Both the position numbers and the translations under genes were made by a program. From the NCBI RefSeq assembly GCF_003298505.1, contig NZ_QNGB01000021.1, forward strand, positions 1 through 59,290: a DNA stretch of 59,290 nt. Direction: 5' to 3'. Position 1 is the stretch's first letter. Every line of letters starts with the position of its first letter. Shown here piece after piece: positions 27,137 to 35,723 of the stretch. This DNA is from Roseovarius sp. TE539. GTDB lineage: Bacteria > Pseudomonadota > Alphaproteobacteria > Rhodobacterales > Rhodobacteraceae. The notes below the pieces were generated by a model. It ran no database searches, had not been told where the DNA came from, and saw only the letters and a list, made by a program, of their open reading frames with translations.

Positions 27137-27963
27137 TCCAGATACCCGTATTTTTTCATGGTGTTGCGGTGATCCTTGCGGATCTTGTCAACAAGCTCCG
27201 GCGCCAGGTCGGTGCGCCACTGTTCGGCCTTGCCCTTGGCGAAGAAGCCGTCGCTCTTGCCTGAATGTTCCCCGAACCCGTGTTTCTTCTCCTGCTTTTT
27301 CAGTTCGCGGAAACTGGAAAAACGGATCGCCTTTTTCAAACGGGCCTCGTCGGGCGGTATGCCGATATGCTCCAGAAGCCGCCCGAAATGCTCTTCCGGG
27401 TTCTCCAGCAGATCCTCATAGCGCAGAATGCATTGCGGATAGGCGGCCCGGCGCGTCCAGCTCAGCACATGCTGCGACCATGACCCGAGGAACTGCGTAA
27501 CGGTGGTGGGATCGGCCGAATTGGCGCAATCGTCCCGCCCGATGTTGTAGGTCGCCTCCTCCGGACTGATGCCATAATGGCGCGCGTAGGACAGGACCAT
27601 GTCCAGCGGGTTGCGCATGATGTAAACCGCCGAGCGCGTGTACTGATCCGGGATCAGTGGCACGCCAAGGGCATCGTCGCGGATATTGTGGGTCTTGACG
27701 AAGTTCACGTCGGCATTGTTGGCCACAATTGCGCGCAAAACACCATCACGCAACTGCAGGGTCAGCCCGATATCGTGAACGTCGATCTCTCGCCCTGCGA
27801 CCTTGTGATAGGCCTTGGCAATGGAGTCACCCATGCCAAGCCGATGAACCTGGTTGATCGAAAGAGGCTCGGATGGATTGGCAAGGTAATTGGACAGGAA
27901 GATCCGCGTCCAAGTGTTCCCGGATTTCGGGTAGGAGGCCAGCCAGATGATGCTTTTTTTCAT
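27133..27963 (-). CDS. Sulfotransferase family protein, first copy
   Basis: A 276-residue PAPS-dependent sulfotransferase. The 5'-phosphosulfate loop is IWLASYPKSGNTWTRIFLSN (6-25), the 3'-phosphate segment YIMRNPLDMVLSYARHYG, and the C-terminal loop FFAKGKAEQWRTDLAPEL. It is the first gene of a two-gene operon with the copy at 26249-27136. Proximity to a polysaccharide-initiating sugar transferase makes a sulfated surface glycan one possible acceptor, but nothing in the sequence shows the acceptor directly. Confidence 0.9.
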   Translation of the reverse strand: MKKSIIWLASYPKSGNTWTRIFLSNYLANPSEPLSINQVHRLGMGDSIAKAYHKVAGREIDVHDIGLTLQLRDGVLRAIVANNADVNFVKTHNIRDDALGVPLIPDQYTRSAVYIMRNPLDMVLSYARHYGISPEEATYNIGRDDCANSADPTTVTQFLGSWSQHVLSWTRRAAYPQCILRYEDLLENPEEHFGRLLEHIGIPPDEARLKKAIRFSSFRELKKQEKKHGFGEHSGKSDGFFAKGKAEQWRTDLAPELVDKIRKDHRNTMKKYGYLE

Positions 27964-28170
27964 GAAGCGGCGATCCGCGAGAAGGTCTGAAGAGCGTCGA
28001 TCGACAAATATAATCGGTCGCCGGGAATGTCACCCCCTCGGAGCGCTGAATCTGTGCGTCACCCCGTCCCCCGAGAAGACTTTCGGGTCATCGACCCGGG
28101 GCGTCAACGGCCCCCTCGGCGCGTGCGGAAGGGCCCCATGCCCGGGTTCAAACGTTGGAAATGACCGGAG

Positions 28171-28208
28171 AAAACAAAAACGGCGGGGCGGCTCTCGCCA
28201 CCCCGCCG
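28171..28208 (-). terminator. Intrinsic terminator of the porin gene
   Basis: On the minus strand the stem CGGCGGGGTGGC pairs with GCCGCCCCGCCG (one T-G pair) around a GAGA loop and is followed by TTTTTGTTTT at 28180-28171. It starts 20 bp after the porin stop. This is the clearest rho-independent terminator in the window. The bases from 27964 to 28170 are the leader region of the sulfotransferase pair and hold no gene. Confidence 0.92.
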
Positions 28209-28227
28209 CAAAATCATGCCGGAGCTA

Positions 28228-29325
28228 TCAGAAGCTCAGGTTGATCGCGGTACCGATGAGCGAACCATCTGCCGTCGCGCCAGTCGCACCGTTGTTGGTG
28301 TCCTGGTAAACGAAGTAGACATCCCAATCGACACCCGGACCGAGGTCACGGCTGGCGCCGACCTTGTAGGCCTCGTAGTCGCTGTCGACCGCGCCGGCTT
28401 CAATCGTGCCCTGGTAGGTAAGCGCTTCAACGGACCACGGACCGGTGACGTCGTAGGTCATGCCGAGGCTCCAACCTTCCTGATCGCCAACACCGGTAGG
28501 TGCGCCGTTGTCGTTCTCGGTATAGCTCGCACCGAGGGTGAAGCCGGCAAAGCTGAACTGACCGCCGATACCCCAAGTTTCAGGATCGCTGATACCACCA
28601 ACGTTGGAGTCGCCCGTGCCGTAGCGTGCGCCCAGCGTGACGCTGCTGTCGCCGAAGGACTGGCTGTAGCTTGCGCCGATGTCGAACACGTCAGCAACGG
28701 TCGCTGCGCCTTTGTTGATGTTGTAGTTGTGGCTGACGTTCTGACCTGCATTAGCGGTACGCGCGTAGGACACACCAACGGTCAGGCCGTTGAAGTCCGG
28801 CGTGTAGTAGCTGATGCGCTCAACGTCGTTGTTGCCTGCAACCTCGGTGTAGGACGAGAGTGCGGCCTGACGGAAAGTGTTCACGCCCGTACGCGGAATG
28901 AACGCCGAAGCGGACGGCGAGTTGATCCACATGGAAGTCACGGTCGGCGCGCCGATCATGGACTTGTAACCGGCCGAGTTCTCGTTACCGATGTCGATCC
29001 GGCCCAGCGTGTCGCTGGAGATCGACAGGTAGCTTTCGTCAACGCCACCAGTGTTGGTGTGGGCTTCGTACTGCACGTTGATGCCGAAGGTCATGCCGTT
29101 GTCGAGCGTGACGGAGGGCGAGAAGATGATCTCGCCGGTGGTGAAGACGTTCACCCCGTCGAAGTCCGTGCCGGCAGGATTGGTGATCGTGCCGCCAACG
29201 TCAGCGTAACCGACATGAGCGGAGTAGAAGCCGCCCCAGTTCATGTCCCATTGCTGGGCCGTTGCGGGCGCAGCCATTGCGACGCCGAGTGCGATCGCGC
29301 TGGTGCTGAGCAGATGCTTTTTCAA
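28228..29325 (-). CDS. Outer-membrane porin
   Basis: A roughly 365-residue porin of the alphaproteobacterial general-porin type. The signal peptide MKKHLLSTSAIALGVAMAAP ends near ATA-QQ. Alternating strands follow from WDMNWGGFYSAHVGYADVGG, and the protein ends in aromatic SLIGTAINLSF, as outer-membrane barrels do. The TTG at 29325 is preferred over the ATG at 29340 because AGGAGG lies 6 bp before TTG and the protein then begins MKKHLL. No ribosome-binding site precedes the ATG. It is monocistronic, with its own terminator. The 300-bp region upstream to 29628 holds only its promoter region. Confidence 0.93.
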   Translation of the reverse strand: MKKHLLSTSAIALGVAMAAPATAQQWDMNWGGFYSAHVGYADVGGTITNPAGTDFDGVNVFTTGEIIFSPSVTLDNGMTFGINVQYEAHTNTGGVDESYLSISSDTLGRIDIGNENSAGYKSMIGAPTVTSMWINSPSASAFIPRTGVNTFRQAALSSYTEVAGNNDVERISYYTPDFNGLTVGVSYARTANAGQNVSHNYNINKGAATVADVFDIGASYSQSFGDSSVTLGARYGTGDSNVGGISDPETWGIGGQFSFAGFTLGASYTENDNGAPTGVGDQEGWSLGMTYDVTGPWSVEALTYQGTIEAGAVDSDYEAYKVGASRDLGPGVDWDVYFVYQDTNNGATGATADGSLIGTAINLSF

Positions 29326-29628
29326 GGTGTCCCTCCTCATAGTAGCAGGAATGATGTTTCATGGTCCGCCGCCCCCAAGGCTGGACACGGCTTGAGGATT
29401 GGAATGCTGCAAATGGGGCCTTGGTGTCAACGCGGCGGCGGCTGCGGGCCGGGAAGTTGCCCGTTCTGTGACGTATAAATCACACACTTGCGTCGGGCCT
29501 GCCCCGGTTTGGGCCGAATTCCGCCCGGATTCCGAAAATTGCGTTTTCACGGCGTGATTTGGCGGTTTCCGGCGGTCCGCGGTCGGGCATTTCCCGGGGC
29601 CGGCGACGACTCGGTCGGTGCCACGTTG

Positions 29629-30705
29629 TCAGGCCCCGTGCGCCGGGGGATCGCCCATGAAGGTGATTCCCCCTGTCAGGGTTTCGGCATGGCGCAGGGC
29701 CGCGCCGGTGGCCAGCGCCATCTGCGGCAGCACCATCCATTCCAGGGTCCAGGCAGCGCCCGAGCGTTCCTGCTCGTGCTCCAGCGCGGCGTGCATCGCA
29801 CCGAGTTGCGCGGCATTGAATCGGCCCAGGGCCACCAGCGTTTCCGCGCCGACCGGGTTGGCCTTGTGCGCCATGGCCGAGGATCCGCCGCCCGCCGCCA
29901 GCGTGACCGTGCCGATTCCCTGCTGCGTCATCAGGCAGATGTCCTGCCCCATCTTGCCCAGCCCGCCGCTCACCAGCGACAGCCAGCCGGCGAATTCTGC
30001 CAGGCCGTCGCGCCGGACGTGCCAGGCCCGGCCCGGCGCCGCGAGGCCCAGCCGCGCGGCCATGTCGGCGGCCAGGGCATCGCCCTGCCCGTCGAGCCCG
30101 CCGCGCGTGCCCACCGGGCCGCCCATCTGCACCCGCTCCAGCCGCGGACGCAGTTGCGCCAGCCGCGCGGCATGATCGTCAAGCGGAAGGCACCAGCCCG
30201 CGATCCGGTCCGCCACGGTGACCGGCAGGGCCGCCTGCATCCGCGTCCGCCCCATCAAGGGGTTGTCGCCGAAGCGCAGCCGGAGGGCATTCAGCCCCTC
30301 CGACAGCCGCGCGATACGATCCTCGAAGACCGCACAGAGATCGCGCAACGCCATCACCAGCGCGGTGTCGACAACATCCTGCGAGGTCAGCCCGCGGTGC
30401 AATGCCGGGTGATGCGCCTCGGGCAGTCGCGCCCGAAGCTGCGCCACGAGTCCCGGCACGGCCACACCGTCACGGACAACGCCAAGGGCCAGCGCGGCGC
30501 GGTCGATGCCCTCCGGGTCCAGCACCGCACGCACCGCCGCCGCGCTCTCGGCGGGCACCTGCCCCGCCGCTTCCAGCGCGTCGGTCCAGGCCCGTTCGAC
30601 CCTCAGCATGTCACCAAGCTGCATGTCATCGCCGAGTCTTGCGGCAATCTCGGCATCGCTGACCAGCGCGCCCAGCCATTGGCTGCCGAAGGCGGTGCCG
30701 GTCAT
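29629..30705 (-). CDS. pcaB: 3-carboxy-cis,cis-muconate cycloisomerase
   Basis: A 358-residue member of the fumarase/aspartase superfamily that lactonises 3-carboxymuconate to 4-carboxymuconolactone in the protocatechuate branch. The superfamily signature is GGGSSAMAHKANPVGAE, with LTSQDVVDTALVMALRD and LMGRTRMQAALPVTV upstream. The ATG at 30705 overlaps the stop of the DUF849 gene by 4 bp. It is the last gene of the pca block. At 358 residues it is shorter than many homologues (about 450), as is common for this family in Rhodobacterales. Confidence 0.92.
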   Translation of the reverse strand: MTGTAFGSQWLGALVSDAEIAARLGDDMQLGDMLRVERAWTDALEAAGQVPAESAAAVRAVLDPEGIDRAALALGVVRDGVAVPGLVAQLRARLPEAHHPALHRGLTSQDVVDTALVMALRDLCAVFEDRIARLSEGLNALRLRFGDNPLMGRTRMQAALPVTVADRIAGWCLPLDDHAARLAQLRPRLERVQMGGPVGTRGGLDGQGDALAADMAARLGLAAPGRAWHVRRDGLAEFAGWLSLVSGGLGKMGQDICLMTQQGIGTVTLAAGGGSSAMAHKANPVGAETLVALGRFNAAQLGAMHAALEHEQERSGAAWTLEWMVLPQMALATGAALRHAETLTGGITFMGDPPAHGA

Positions 30706-31589
30706 GCCGGGGCGTCCCGCAAGCCAAGGATCGCGCGGGCCTGATCGGTATCGGCCACCGGACGGGCGTATTTTTCGCAAAGATCAACGGCCCGGCGCAC
30801 CAGTTCGGCGTTCGACGGAGCCAATGTGTGCCGATCCAGCCGGATGTTGTCCTCCAGCCCTGTCCGGGTGTGACCGCCCGCGGCGATCGCCCATTCGTTG
30901 ATCACGATCTGTCCCGGGCCGATTCCCGCCGCGCACCAATTCGCCTCGGGTGCGCGTTCGGCCATCATCCGGACATAGAAGTCGAACACGTCCCGATCCA
31001 CGGGCATTGCGTTTTTCACCCCCATCACGAATTGCACATAGAGCTTGCCGTGAAGCACGCCCGCACCGTGCATCCGGATCGCCTGCAGGATATGGCTGAG
31101 ATCGAACGCCTCGATCTCGGGCACGACCCCGTGGGTGCGCATCTCCCGCGCGAGCCAATCCACCAGATCGGGCGAATTCTCGTAGACGCGGGTGGGAAAG
31201 TTGTTGGACCCAACCGACAGCGACGCCATGTCGGGGCACAGCGGCAGCATCCCGCCACGCTCACGCCCCGCGCCCGATCGCCCGCCGGTCGAGAACTGCA
31301 CGATGATTCCGGGGCAGTGTTTCCGGAGTCCCTCCTTGAGACGGGCAAAGCGTTCGGGGTCCGAGGTGGGACGGCCGTCATCGTCGCGCACATGACAATG
31401 GGCAATACGCGCCCCGGCCTCGAACGCCTCATGGGTGGATTCGACCTGTTCGGATATGCTGACCGGGACAGCGGGGTTGTCGGCCTTTGTCGGCACCGAG
31501 CCGGTGATCGCCACGCAGATGATGCACGGCTTGCCCGCCACTGATGCACCGGCGCCGGTGCGCATGCCCGTGTTTGTTCCCGCGCTCAA
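30702..31589 (-). CDS. DUF849 beta-keto acid cleavage enzyme (BKACE)
   Basis: A 295-residue TIM-barrel enzyme of the family that reacts a beta-keto acid with acetyl-CoA to give acetoacetate and a new CoA ester. The Zn-binding HCHVRD motif is in ARIAHCHVRDDDGRPTSDPE, and IGPGQIVINEWAIAAGGHTR and GLEDNIRLD are conserved. Within a pca operon the natural guess is 3-oxoadipate as substrate, yielding succinyl-CoA plus acetoacetate and so bypassing PcaIJ and PcaF. The start is TTG at 31589, overlapping the pcaG stop (TTGA); ATG 31565 is possible. Confidence 0.88.
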   Translation of the reverse strand: MSAGTNTGMRTGAGASVAGKPCIICVAITGSVPTKADNPAVPVSISEQVESTHEAFEAGARIAHCHVRDDDGRPTSDPERFARLKEGLRKHCPGIIVQFSTGGRSGAGRERGGMLPLCPDMASLSVGSNNFPTRVYENSPDLVDWLAREMRTHGVVPEIEAFDLSHILQAIRMHGAGVLHGKLYVQFVMGVKNAMPVDRDVFDFYVRMMAERAPEANWCAAGIGPGQIVINEWAIAAGGHTRTGLEDNIRLDRHTLAPSNAELVRRAVDLCEKYARPVADTDQARAILGLRDAPA

Positions 31590-32185
31590 AGGTCCAGAAA
31601 GACCGTCTCGCCCGGCCCCCTCAACCTGATGTCGAAACGATAGGCACCCGCGCCCGCCGCCCCGTCACGCGCCGCGATCAGGGTGGGCCGCCGATGCGGC
31701 TCGACCATGTCGAGCACGGGATCGGCGGCGTTGGCCGCGGTGTTCTCGGGAAAATAGACACGCGTTGCGAGCCCGGTATTGATCCCCCGCGCCACGATCC
31801 ACAGGCTCAGATGCGGAGCCCCGCCCCCGGGCGCCGCGCCCGGGCACACCGTCTGCAGGCCCCATTCGCCGGTCTCGAAGTCGCAGGCCATCCGCCCCCA
31901 GCCGCGGAAATCGGGCTCCAGTTCATTCCGACGCGGGTCGTCGGGATGGGCAAAAATGCCCTCGGCGTTGGCCTGCCAGACCTCGATCATGGCATCGCGC
32001 ACGGGTGCCCCGGCCGCGTCAAGGATGCGGCCGGTAACGCTGATGCGGTCGCCGGCGCAGCGCGGACCCGCGATCGGCGCGTCCCGGTCCATGGCGGCGG
32101 CCGGGAGTCCGGCAAGGCGCGGCGCAAGACCTATATGCACATAGGGCCCCGCCGTCTGCGACGGGGTCTGCGGCAGGTATGGCAA
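31586..32185 (-). CDS. pcaG: Protocatechuate 3,4-dioxygenase alpha subunit
   Basis: A 199-residue non-catalytic partner of PcaH in the ring-cleaving dioxygenase. It begins LPYLPQTPSQTAGPYVHIGL, the family's usual N-terminus, and ends with RFDIRLRGPGETVFLDL. It lacks the Fe-ligand cluster, as expected for alpha. The only standard start is TTG at 32185. However, homologues normally begin four residues earlier, and here that position is ATC (32197-32195), 11 bp after GGAGG, so a rare ATC start or a mutated ATG is possible. Confidence 0.92.
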   Translation of the reverse strand: MPYLPQTPSQTAGPYVHIGLAPRLAGLPAAAMDRDAPIAGPRCAGDRISVTGRILDAAGAPVRDAMIEVWQANAEGIFAHPDDPRRNELEPDFRGWGRMACDFETGEWGLQTVCPGAAPGGGAPHLSLWIVARGINTGLATRVYFPENTAANAADPVLDMVEPHRRPTLIAARDGAAGAGAYRFDIRLRGPGETVFLDL

Positions 32186-32200
32186 GTGCTGCTTGATGGT

Positions 32201-32926
32201 TCAGCCCCCCTCTGGCCGGTTTTCGAACGGCGTGGCGCGACGTCCCCGCAGCACGATGTCGAACCTGTAGGCCAGCGCGTCGAAGGGTTGCGCGGCCTTC
32301 ATGTCCAGCCGCGCGACAAGCTGCTCTACCGCCTCCGGATCCGGGATCGTCCGGACAATCGGGCACAGCGGGATCAGCGGATCACCCTCGAAATACATCT
32401 GGGTGATCAGACGCTGCGCGAATCCCGACCCGAAAACCGAGAAATGCACATGCGCGGGGCGCCAGCTGTCGGTGCCGTTGCGCCACGGATAGGCGCCCGG
32501 TTTGACAGTGCGGAAGGCATAGTATCCCTGCGCGTCCGTCAGGGTCCGCCCACAGCCGCCGAAGGCGGGGTCAAGCGGCGCGAGATAGCCGTCATTGACA
32601 TGCCGGTAGCGCCCCCCGGCATTGGCCTGCCAGATCTCGACCAGCGTCCCGGGCACCGGGCGCGCATCCTCATCGAGGACATGCCCGTGCAAGACGACGC
32701 GTTCGCCCACCGGCCCGTCGCTGCCGGGGGCGGCGAAATTGCGCAGCAGGTCATTGTCCCTCTCGCCCAGATCCGCATGCCCGAAAACCGGCCCCATGCG
32801 TTCGGCCGGCGGTGTTTCCAGCGACAGCAGCGGGAATTGCGGCGCCCGCGCCACCGTGGATTTGTAGGCATCGTCGAAGGCGGGCGGATGACGACGCCGG
32901 TCAATGGGATAAAAGGCGCCGGTCAT
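32201..32926 (-). CDS. pcaH: Protocatechuate 3,4-dioxygenase beta subunit
   Basis: A 241-residue catalytic subunit of the intradiol dioxygenase that opens protocatechuate to 3-carboxy-cis,cis-muconate. The Fe(III) ligands are recognisable: Tyr in [11 protein letters not shown], Tyr in [10 protein letters not shown], and two His in [12 protein letters not shown]. The ATG at 32926 overlaps the pcaC stop by 4 bp. It is followed closely by pcaG, its partner. Confidence 0.95.
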   Translation of the reverse strand: MTGAFYPIDRRRHPPAFDDAYKSTVARAPQFPLLSLETPPAERMGPVFGHADLGERDNDLLRNFAAPGSDGPVGERVVLHGHVLDEDARPVPGTLVEIWQANAGGRYRHVNDGYLAPLDPAFGGCGRTLTDAQGYYAFRTVKPGAYPWRNGTDSWRPAHVHFSVFGSGFAQRLITQMYFEGDPLIPLCPIVRTIPDPEAVEQLVARLDMKAAQPFDALAYRFDIVLRGRRATPFENRPEGG

Positions 32927-33327
32927 GTGCCCTCCCCGGCTTCGGCGCGCATCTCGGCATATGTTTCACGGGCCAGTCTGAGGGCATGATTTGCCCGCGG
33001 CACACCGGCATAGATCGCGACATGCTGGAACGCCTCGGCAACGTCGGTCATGCTCGTGCCCGTCCGTGCGGTAGCGCGTATATGCATCGGGATTTCCTCG
33101 AAATTCCCGGTCGCCGCCAGCAGGGCCAGCGTCAACATGGAGCGTTCACGCGGGCTTATGGCATCGCTGGACCATACCCGGCCCCATGCCCCTTCGGTAA
33201 TGAGCGCGCGAAAGGGGGCGTCGAGAGGCGTGCCGGCCGCGTCGGCGCGGTCCACATGGGCATCGCCGAGAATTTCGCGGCGCGTCGCCTCGCCCTTCTC
33301 ACGCAGGCGCCGGTCCTCCTCGTGCAT
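32923..33327 (-). CDS. pcaC: 4-carboxymuconolactone decarboxylase
   Basis: A 134-residue all-helical AhpD-like enzyme that decarboxylates 4-carboxymuconolactone to the enol-lactone. [20 protein letters not shown] and the [20 protein letters not shown] stretch with the conserved His are typical, as is [20 protein letters not shown]. It is the first of the tightly overlapping pcaCHG-DUF849-pcaB genes. The next step needs PcaD, which is not encoded in this window. Confidence 0.93.
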   Translation of the reverse strand: MHEEDRRLREKGEATRREILGDAHVDRADAAGTPLDAPFRALITEGAWGRVWSSDAISPRERSMLTLALLAATGNFEEIPMHIRATARTGTSMTDVAEAFQHVAIYAGVPRANHALRLARETYAEMRAEAGEGT

Positions 33328-33429
33328 GCCCTACCACTCCTCGCAAATCCCGGTGTGCGGCAAATTCTGGCACACCCGGCGCAGCTTGTATAGCCGCCGG
33401 CAACGCGCGCAGCGCACCGCCGGCACCCT

Positions 33430-33831
33430 CTAGCCTTGCGCGTCCAGAAGGCCGCGTTCGGCCAGCACCCTGCGGGCCACCCTGAAACATTCCAACCCTT
33501 GAGGCACCCCGCAATAGATGGCCACCACGTGGATGGCGGCGCGGATCTCGTCGACGGTCACACCGTTGTTGATCGCGCCGTTGCAGTGGATTTCCCACTC
33601 GTGCATCTTGCCCAGTGCCCCGATCATGGCGAGGTTCATCAGCGACCGGGTTCTGGCGTCAAGCGCCCCGTCGCCCCAGCCGAAGCCCCAGCACCATGCC
33701 GTCATCGCCTCCTGGAACGGGCGGGAGAACCCGTCCGCCGCGGCCAGGTTCCTTTCCACGTATTCGGCTCCCAGCGTCGCCTTGCGCTGTTCCAGCCCCT
33801 TGAGGAACAGGTCTTCGTCGAATGCAGTCAT
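33430..33831 (-). CDS. Carboxymuconolactone decarboxylase-family protein (second)
   Basis: A 133-residue CMD-family protein similar in length and core to PcaC: WGFGWGDGALDARTRSLMNL, EWEIHCNGAINNGVTVDEIR and AAIHVVAIYCGVPQGLECFR. It has an additional Cys next to the conserved His (IHCNG). It is 102 bp upstream of pcaC and 4 bp after the aldehyde dehydrogenase gene, so it probably belongs with the latter. The substrate is unknown; a decarboxylase acting on a related lactone is an inference. Confidence 0.85.
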   Translation of the reverse strand: MTAFDEDLFLKGLEQRKATLGAEYVERNLAAADGFSRPFQEAMTAWCWGFGWGDGALDARTRSLMNLAMIGALGKMHEWEIHCNGAINNGVTVDEIRAAIHVVAIYCGVPQGLECFRVARRVLAERGLLDAQG

Positions 33832-33835
33832 TGCG

Positions 33836-35281
33836 TCACCCCCTGATCTTCATCGCGACATTCTTGGTCTGCACGTAATTCCAGAGCGCCTCGCGTCCCT
33901 TTTCGCGGCCATAGCCGGATTTTCCGTAGCCGCCGAAAGGGGTTTCCACCCCGCCCGCGAACCACTGGTTGACGAAGATCTGCCCGGCGCGCATTGCCCG
34001 CGCCGCGCGTGTCGCACGGTCGAGGTCGCGCGTGAAGACGCCGCCAACCAGCCCGTATTGCGTGCCGTTGGCAATATCGATCGCCTGCCGCTCGTCGCGG
34101 AACGGCATGACCGACAGGACCGGGCCGAACACCTCGTCCCGCGCGATGGCCATGTCCGGGGTCACACCGGTCAGCACCGTGGGTTCCATGAAGGCGCCGG
34201 GAATGTTCATCCGCCGCCCGCCGGTGGCGATCCGCGCGCCCTGCCCCACGGCTTGCTCGACCATGGAAACCGCGCGGTCGCGCTGTGCTTCACTGGCCAT
34301 GGCGCCCATGGTGGGGCCCGCCTCGCGCCGCTCCATGCCCGGCCCGACCGAGAGGGAGCGGGCCACCTTGACCGCCCGGTCCACCACCTCGTCATGGCAC
34401 GATTCATGCACGATGACCCGCGACATCGCCGAACAGACCTGCCCGGAATTGAAATAGATGCCCCAGCGGATATCGTTTTCGAATGCCTGCAGATCGGCAT
34501 CGTCATGAACGATGGCCGCCGATTTGCCGCCCAACTCAAGGACACAGGGCACGACGTTCTGCGCGGCCGCCGTGGCGATCGCTATGCCCGTGGGCACTGA
34601 TCCGGTGAACACCATCTGGTTGATGCCCGAATGCGCGGCAAGTGCCGCGCCGGCCTCGTGGCCCCAGCCGCTGAATATGTTGACCGCGCCCGCCGGCACC
34701 CCGGCCGCCTCGGCCGCCCGCGCCAGCCAGGCGCCCGTCAGCGGCGTCATTTCCGAGGTCTTGATCACGCAGGTATTGCCCGTCGCCAGCGCCGCCGCCA
34801 TCGACCGTGATGCAATCTCCAGCGGGAAGTTCCAAGGGATGATCTGCGCCGAGACACCGTAGGGCTCGTTGTCGGTGAAATCGAAATACCCGCCACCCAG
34901 GGGAATCGACCGTCCTTCGACCGTGGCCGCCTGATTGCCGTAATATTCAAAATAGAGGGCCGCACCGGAAACTTCGCGCTGCGCCTCCCAGAAGGGTTTG
35001 CCCTGTTCGCGGGTCAGAAGGCCGGCAATCTCGTCGCGATGGACAACAAGGTAACGTCCGATCTCCTGAACGATCCTGCCGCGGTCCATCGGGCGCATGT
35101 CGCGCAGGGCACCTGCGCGGTCCACACGGGCCGCCGCCTGAACGGCCCGGTCCACATCGCCCGCATCCGCCAGCGCCTGCTCGCCCGCCACGGCGCCGCT
35201 GCCGGGATCGGTGACATCGGTTCGGCCCGCACCGCCGTCACACCATGTGCCATCGATGTAGTTCTGCCGGTAATCGCTCAT
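33836..35281 (-). CDS. NAD(P)-dependent aldehyde dehydrogenase
   Basis: A 481-residue ALDH-superfamily enzyme. Catalytic features are IIPWNFPLEIASRS with Asn151, LELGGKSA with Glu249, NSGQVCSAMSR with the nucleophile Cys283, and EVFGPVLSV near the C-terminus. The ATG at 35281 follows GGAGGG. The exact aldehyde cannot be told; an aromatic or aliphatic aldehyde feeding the pca block is plausible from position. It heads the seven-gene minus-strand run to pcaB. Confidence 0.92.
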   Translation of the reverse strand: MSDYRQNYIDGTWCDGGAGRTDVTDPGSGAVAGEQALADAGDVDRAVQAAARVDRAGALRDMRPMDRGRIVQEIGRYLVVHRDEIAGLLTREQGKPFWEAQREVSGAALYFEYYGNQAATVEGRSIPLGGGYFDFTDNEPYGVSAQIIPWNFPLEIASRSMAAALATGNTCVIKTSEMTPLTGAWLARAAEAAGVPAGAVNIFSGWGHEAGAALAAHSGINQMVFTGSVPTGIAIATAAAQNVVPCVLELGGKSAAIVHDDADLQAFENDIRWGIYFNSGQVCSAMSRVIVHESCHDEVVDRAVKVARSLSVGPGMERREAGPTMGAMASEAQRDRAVSMVEQAVGQGARIATGGRRMNIPGAFMEPTVLTGVTPDMAIARDEVFGPVLSVMPFRDERQAIDIANGTQYGLVGGVFTRDLDRATRAARAMRAGQIFVNQWFAGGVETPFGGYGKSGYGREKGREALWNYVQTKNVAMKIRG

Positions 35282-35700
35282 CCCATTCCCTCCTTGCCGG
35301 TCCGGCAGCCAGCGCGACGCCCGGCTCCCGGCCCCATCCATTGCCGCAAATCGCCGCGAATGTCGATTGCCATCCTGACGCCTTACGGACCTGTCGAACG
35401 GCACGGCGCGGGACCGGAGCCGCCCGGCGACCGGGCGTCCGGTCATATCGGCCTTTCGGCGGCGCGGGTCTCGACAACACCAACAGCACCGCCGCCAAGC
35501 GCACCATTGTCCGCCCCGACGGCACAGGCGATGGCCGCCATGCGTTCGGGTGTGGCCGCGAAGGCCCTCGCCGCGGCCACGCCCTCGGAAATTCAGAGCG
35601 CATGATCATGTCAGTCGATTCCGATCGTTTCCGTCCGGGCCTCCCGGGAAGCGGAATTTCCGCTCGGTATGGTGTGAGCGGCAGCTACCAAGAGCAGGAC
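35282..35700. other. Non-coding gap between the aldehyde dehydrogenase and the znuA remnant
   Basis: No supported gene in about 420 bases. Six-frame reading gives only low-complexity Arg/Ala/Pro sequence with no family resemblance. A LysR-type regulator such as PcaQ, which often sits next to pca genes, is not present. Confidence 0.5.
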
Positions 35701-35718
35701 TGTTATGATGTAATATCA
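35701..35718. promoter_or_regulatory. Possible Zur box upstream of the znuA remnant
   Basis: TGTTATGATGTAATATCA is an AT-rich imperfect palindrome in GC-rich surroundings, 6 bp before the znuA-like ATG. GTTATGATGTAAT matches the alphaproteobacterial Zur core (GTTATANTATAAC) at 9 of 12 specified positions by eye. It would link the downstream genes to zinc limitation. Confidence 0.4.
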
Positions 35719-35723
35719 GAGTC

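Noticed and set aside
28216..29478. 420-codon plus-strand frame opposite the porin
   Set aside because: The minus-strand porin has a signal peptide, barrel-type C-terminus and its own terminator.
31544..32989. 481-codon plus-strand frame opposite pcaG and pcaH
   Set aside because: Shadow frame; both subunits on the minus strand show their catalytic and structural motifs.
35039..35723. Possible pca regulator or hydrolase remnant upstream of the aldehyde dehydrogenase
   Set aside because: All six frames were inspected and give only low-complexity sequence without recognisable motifs.
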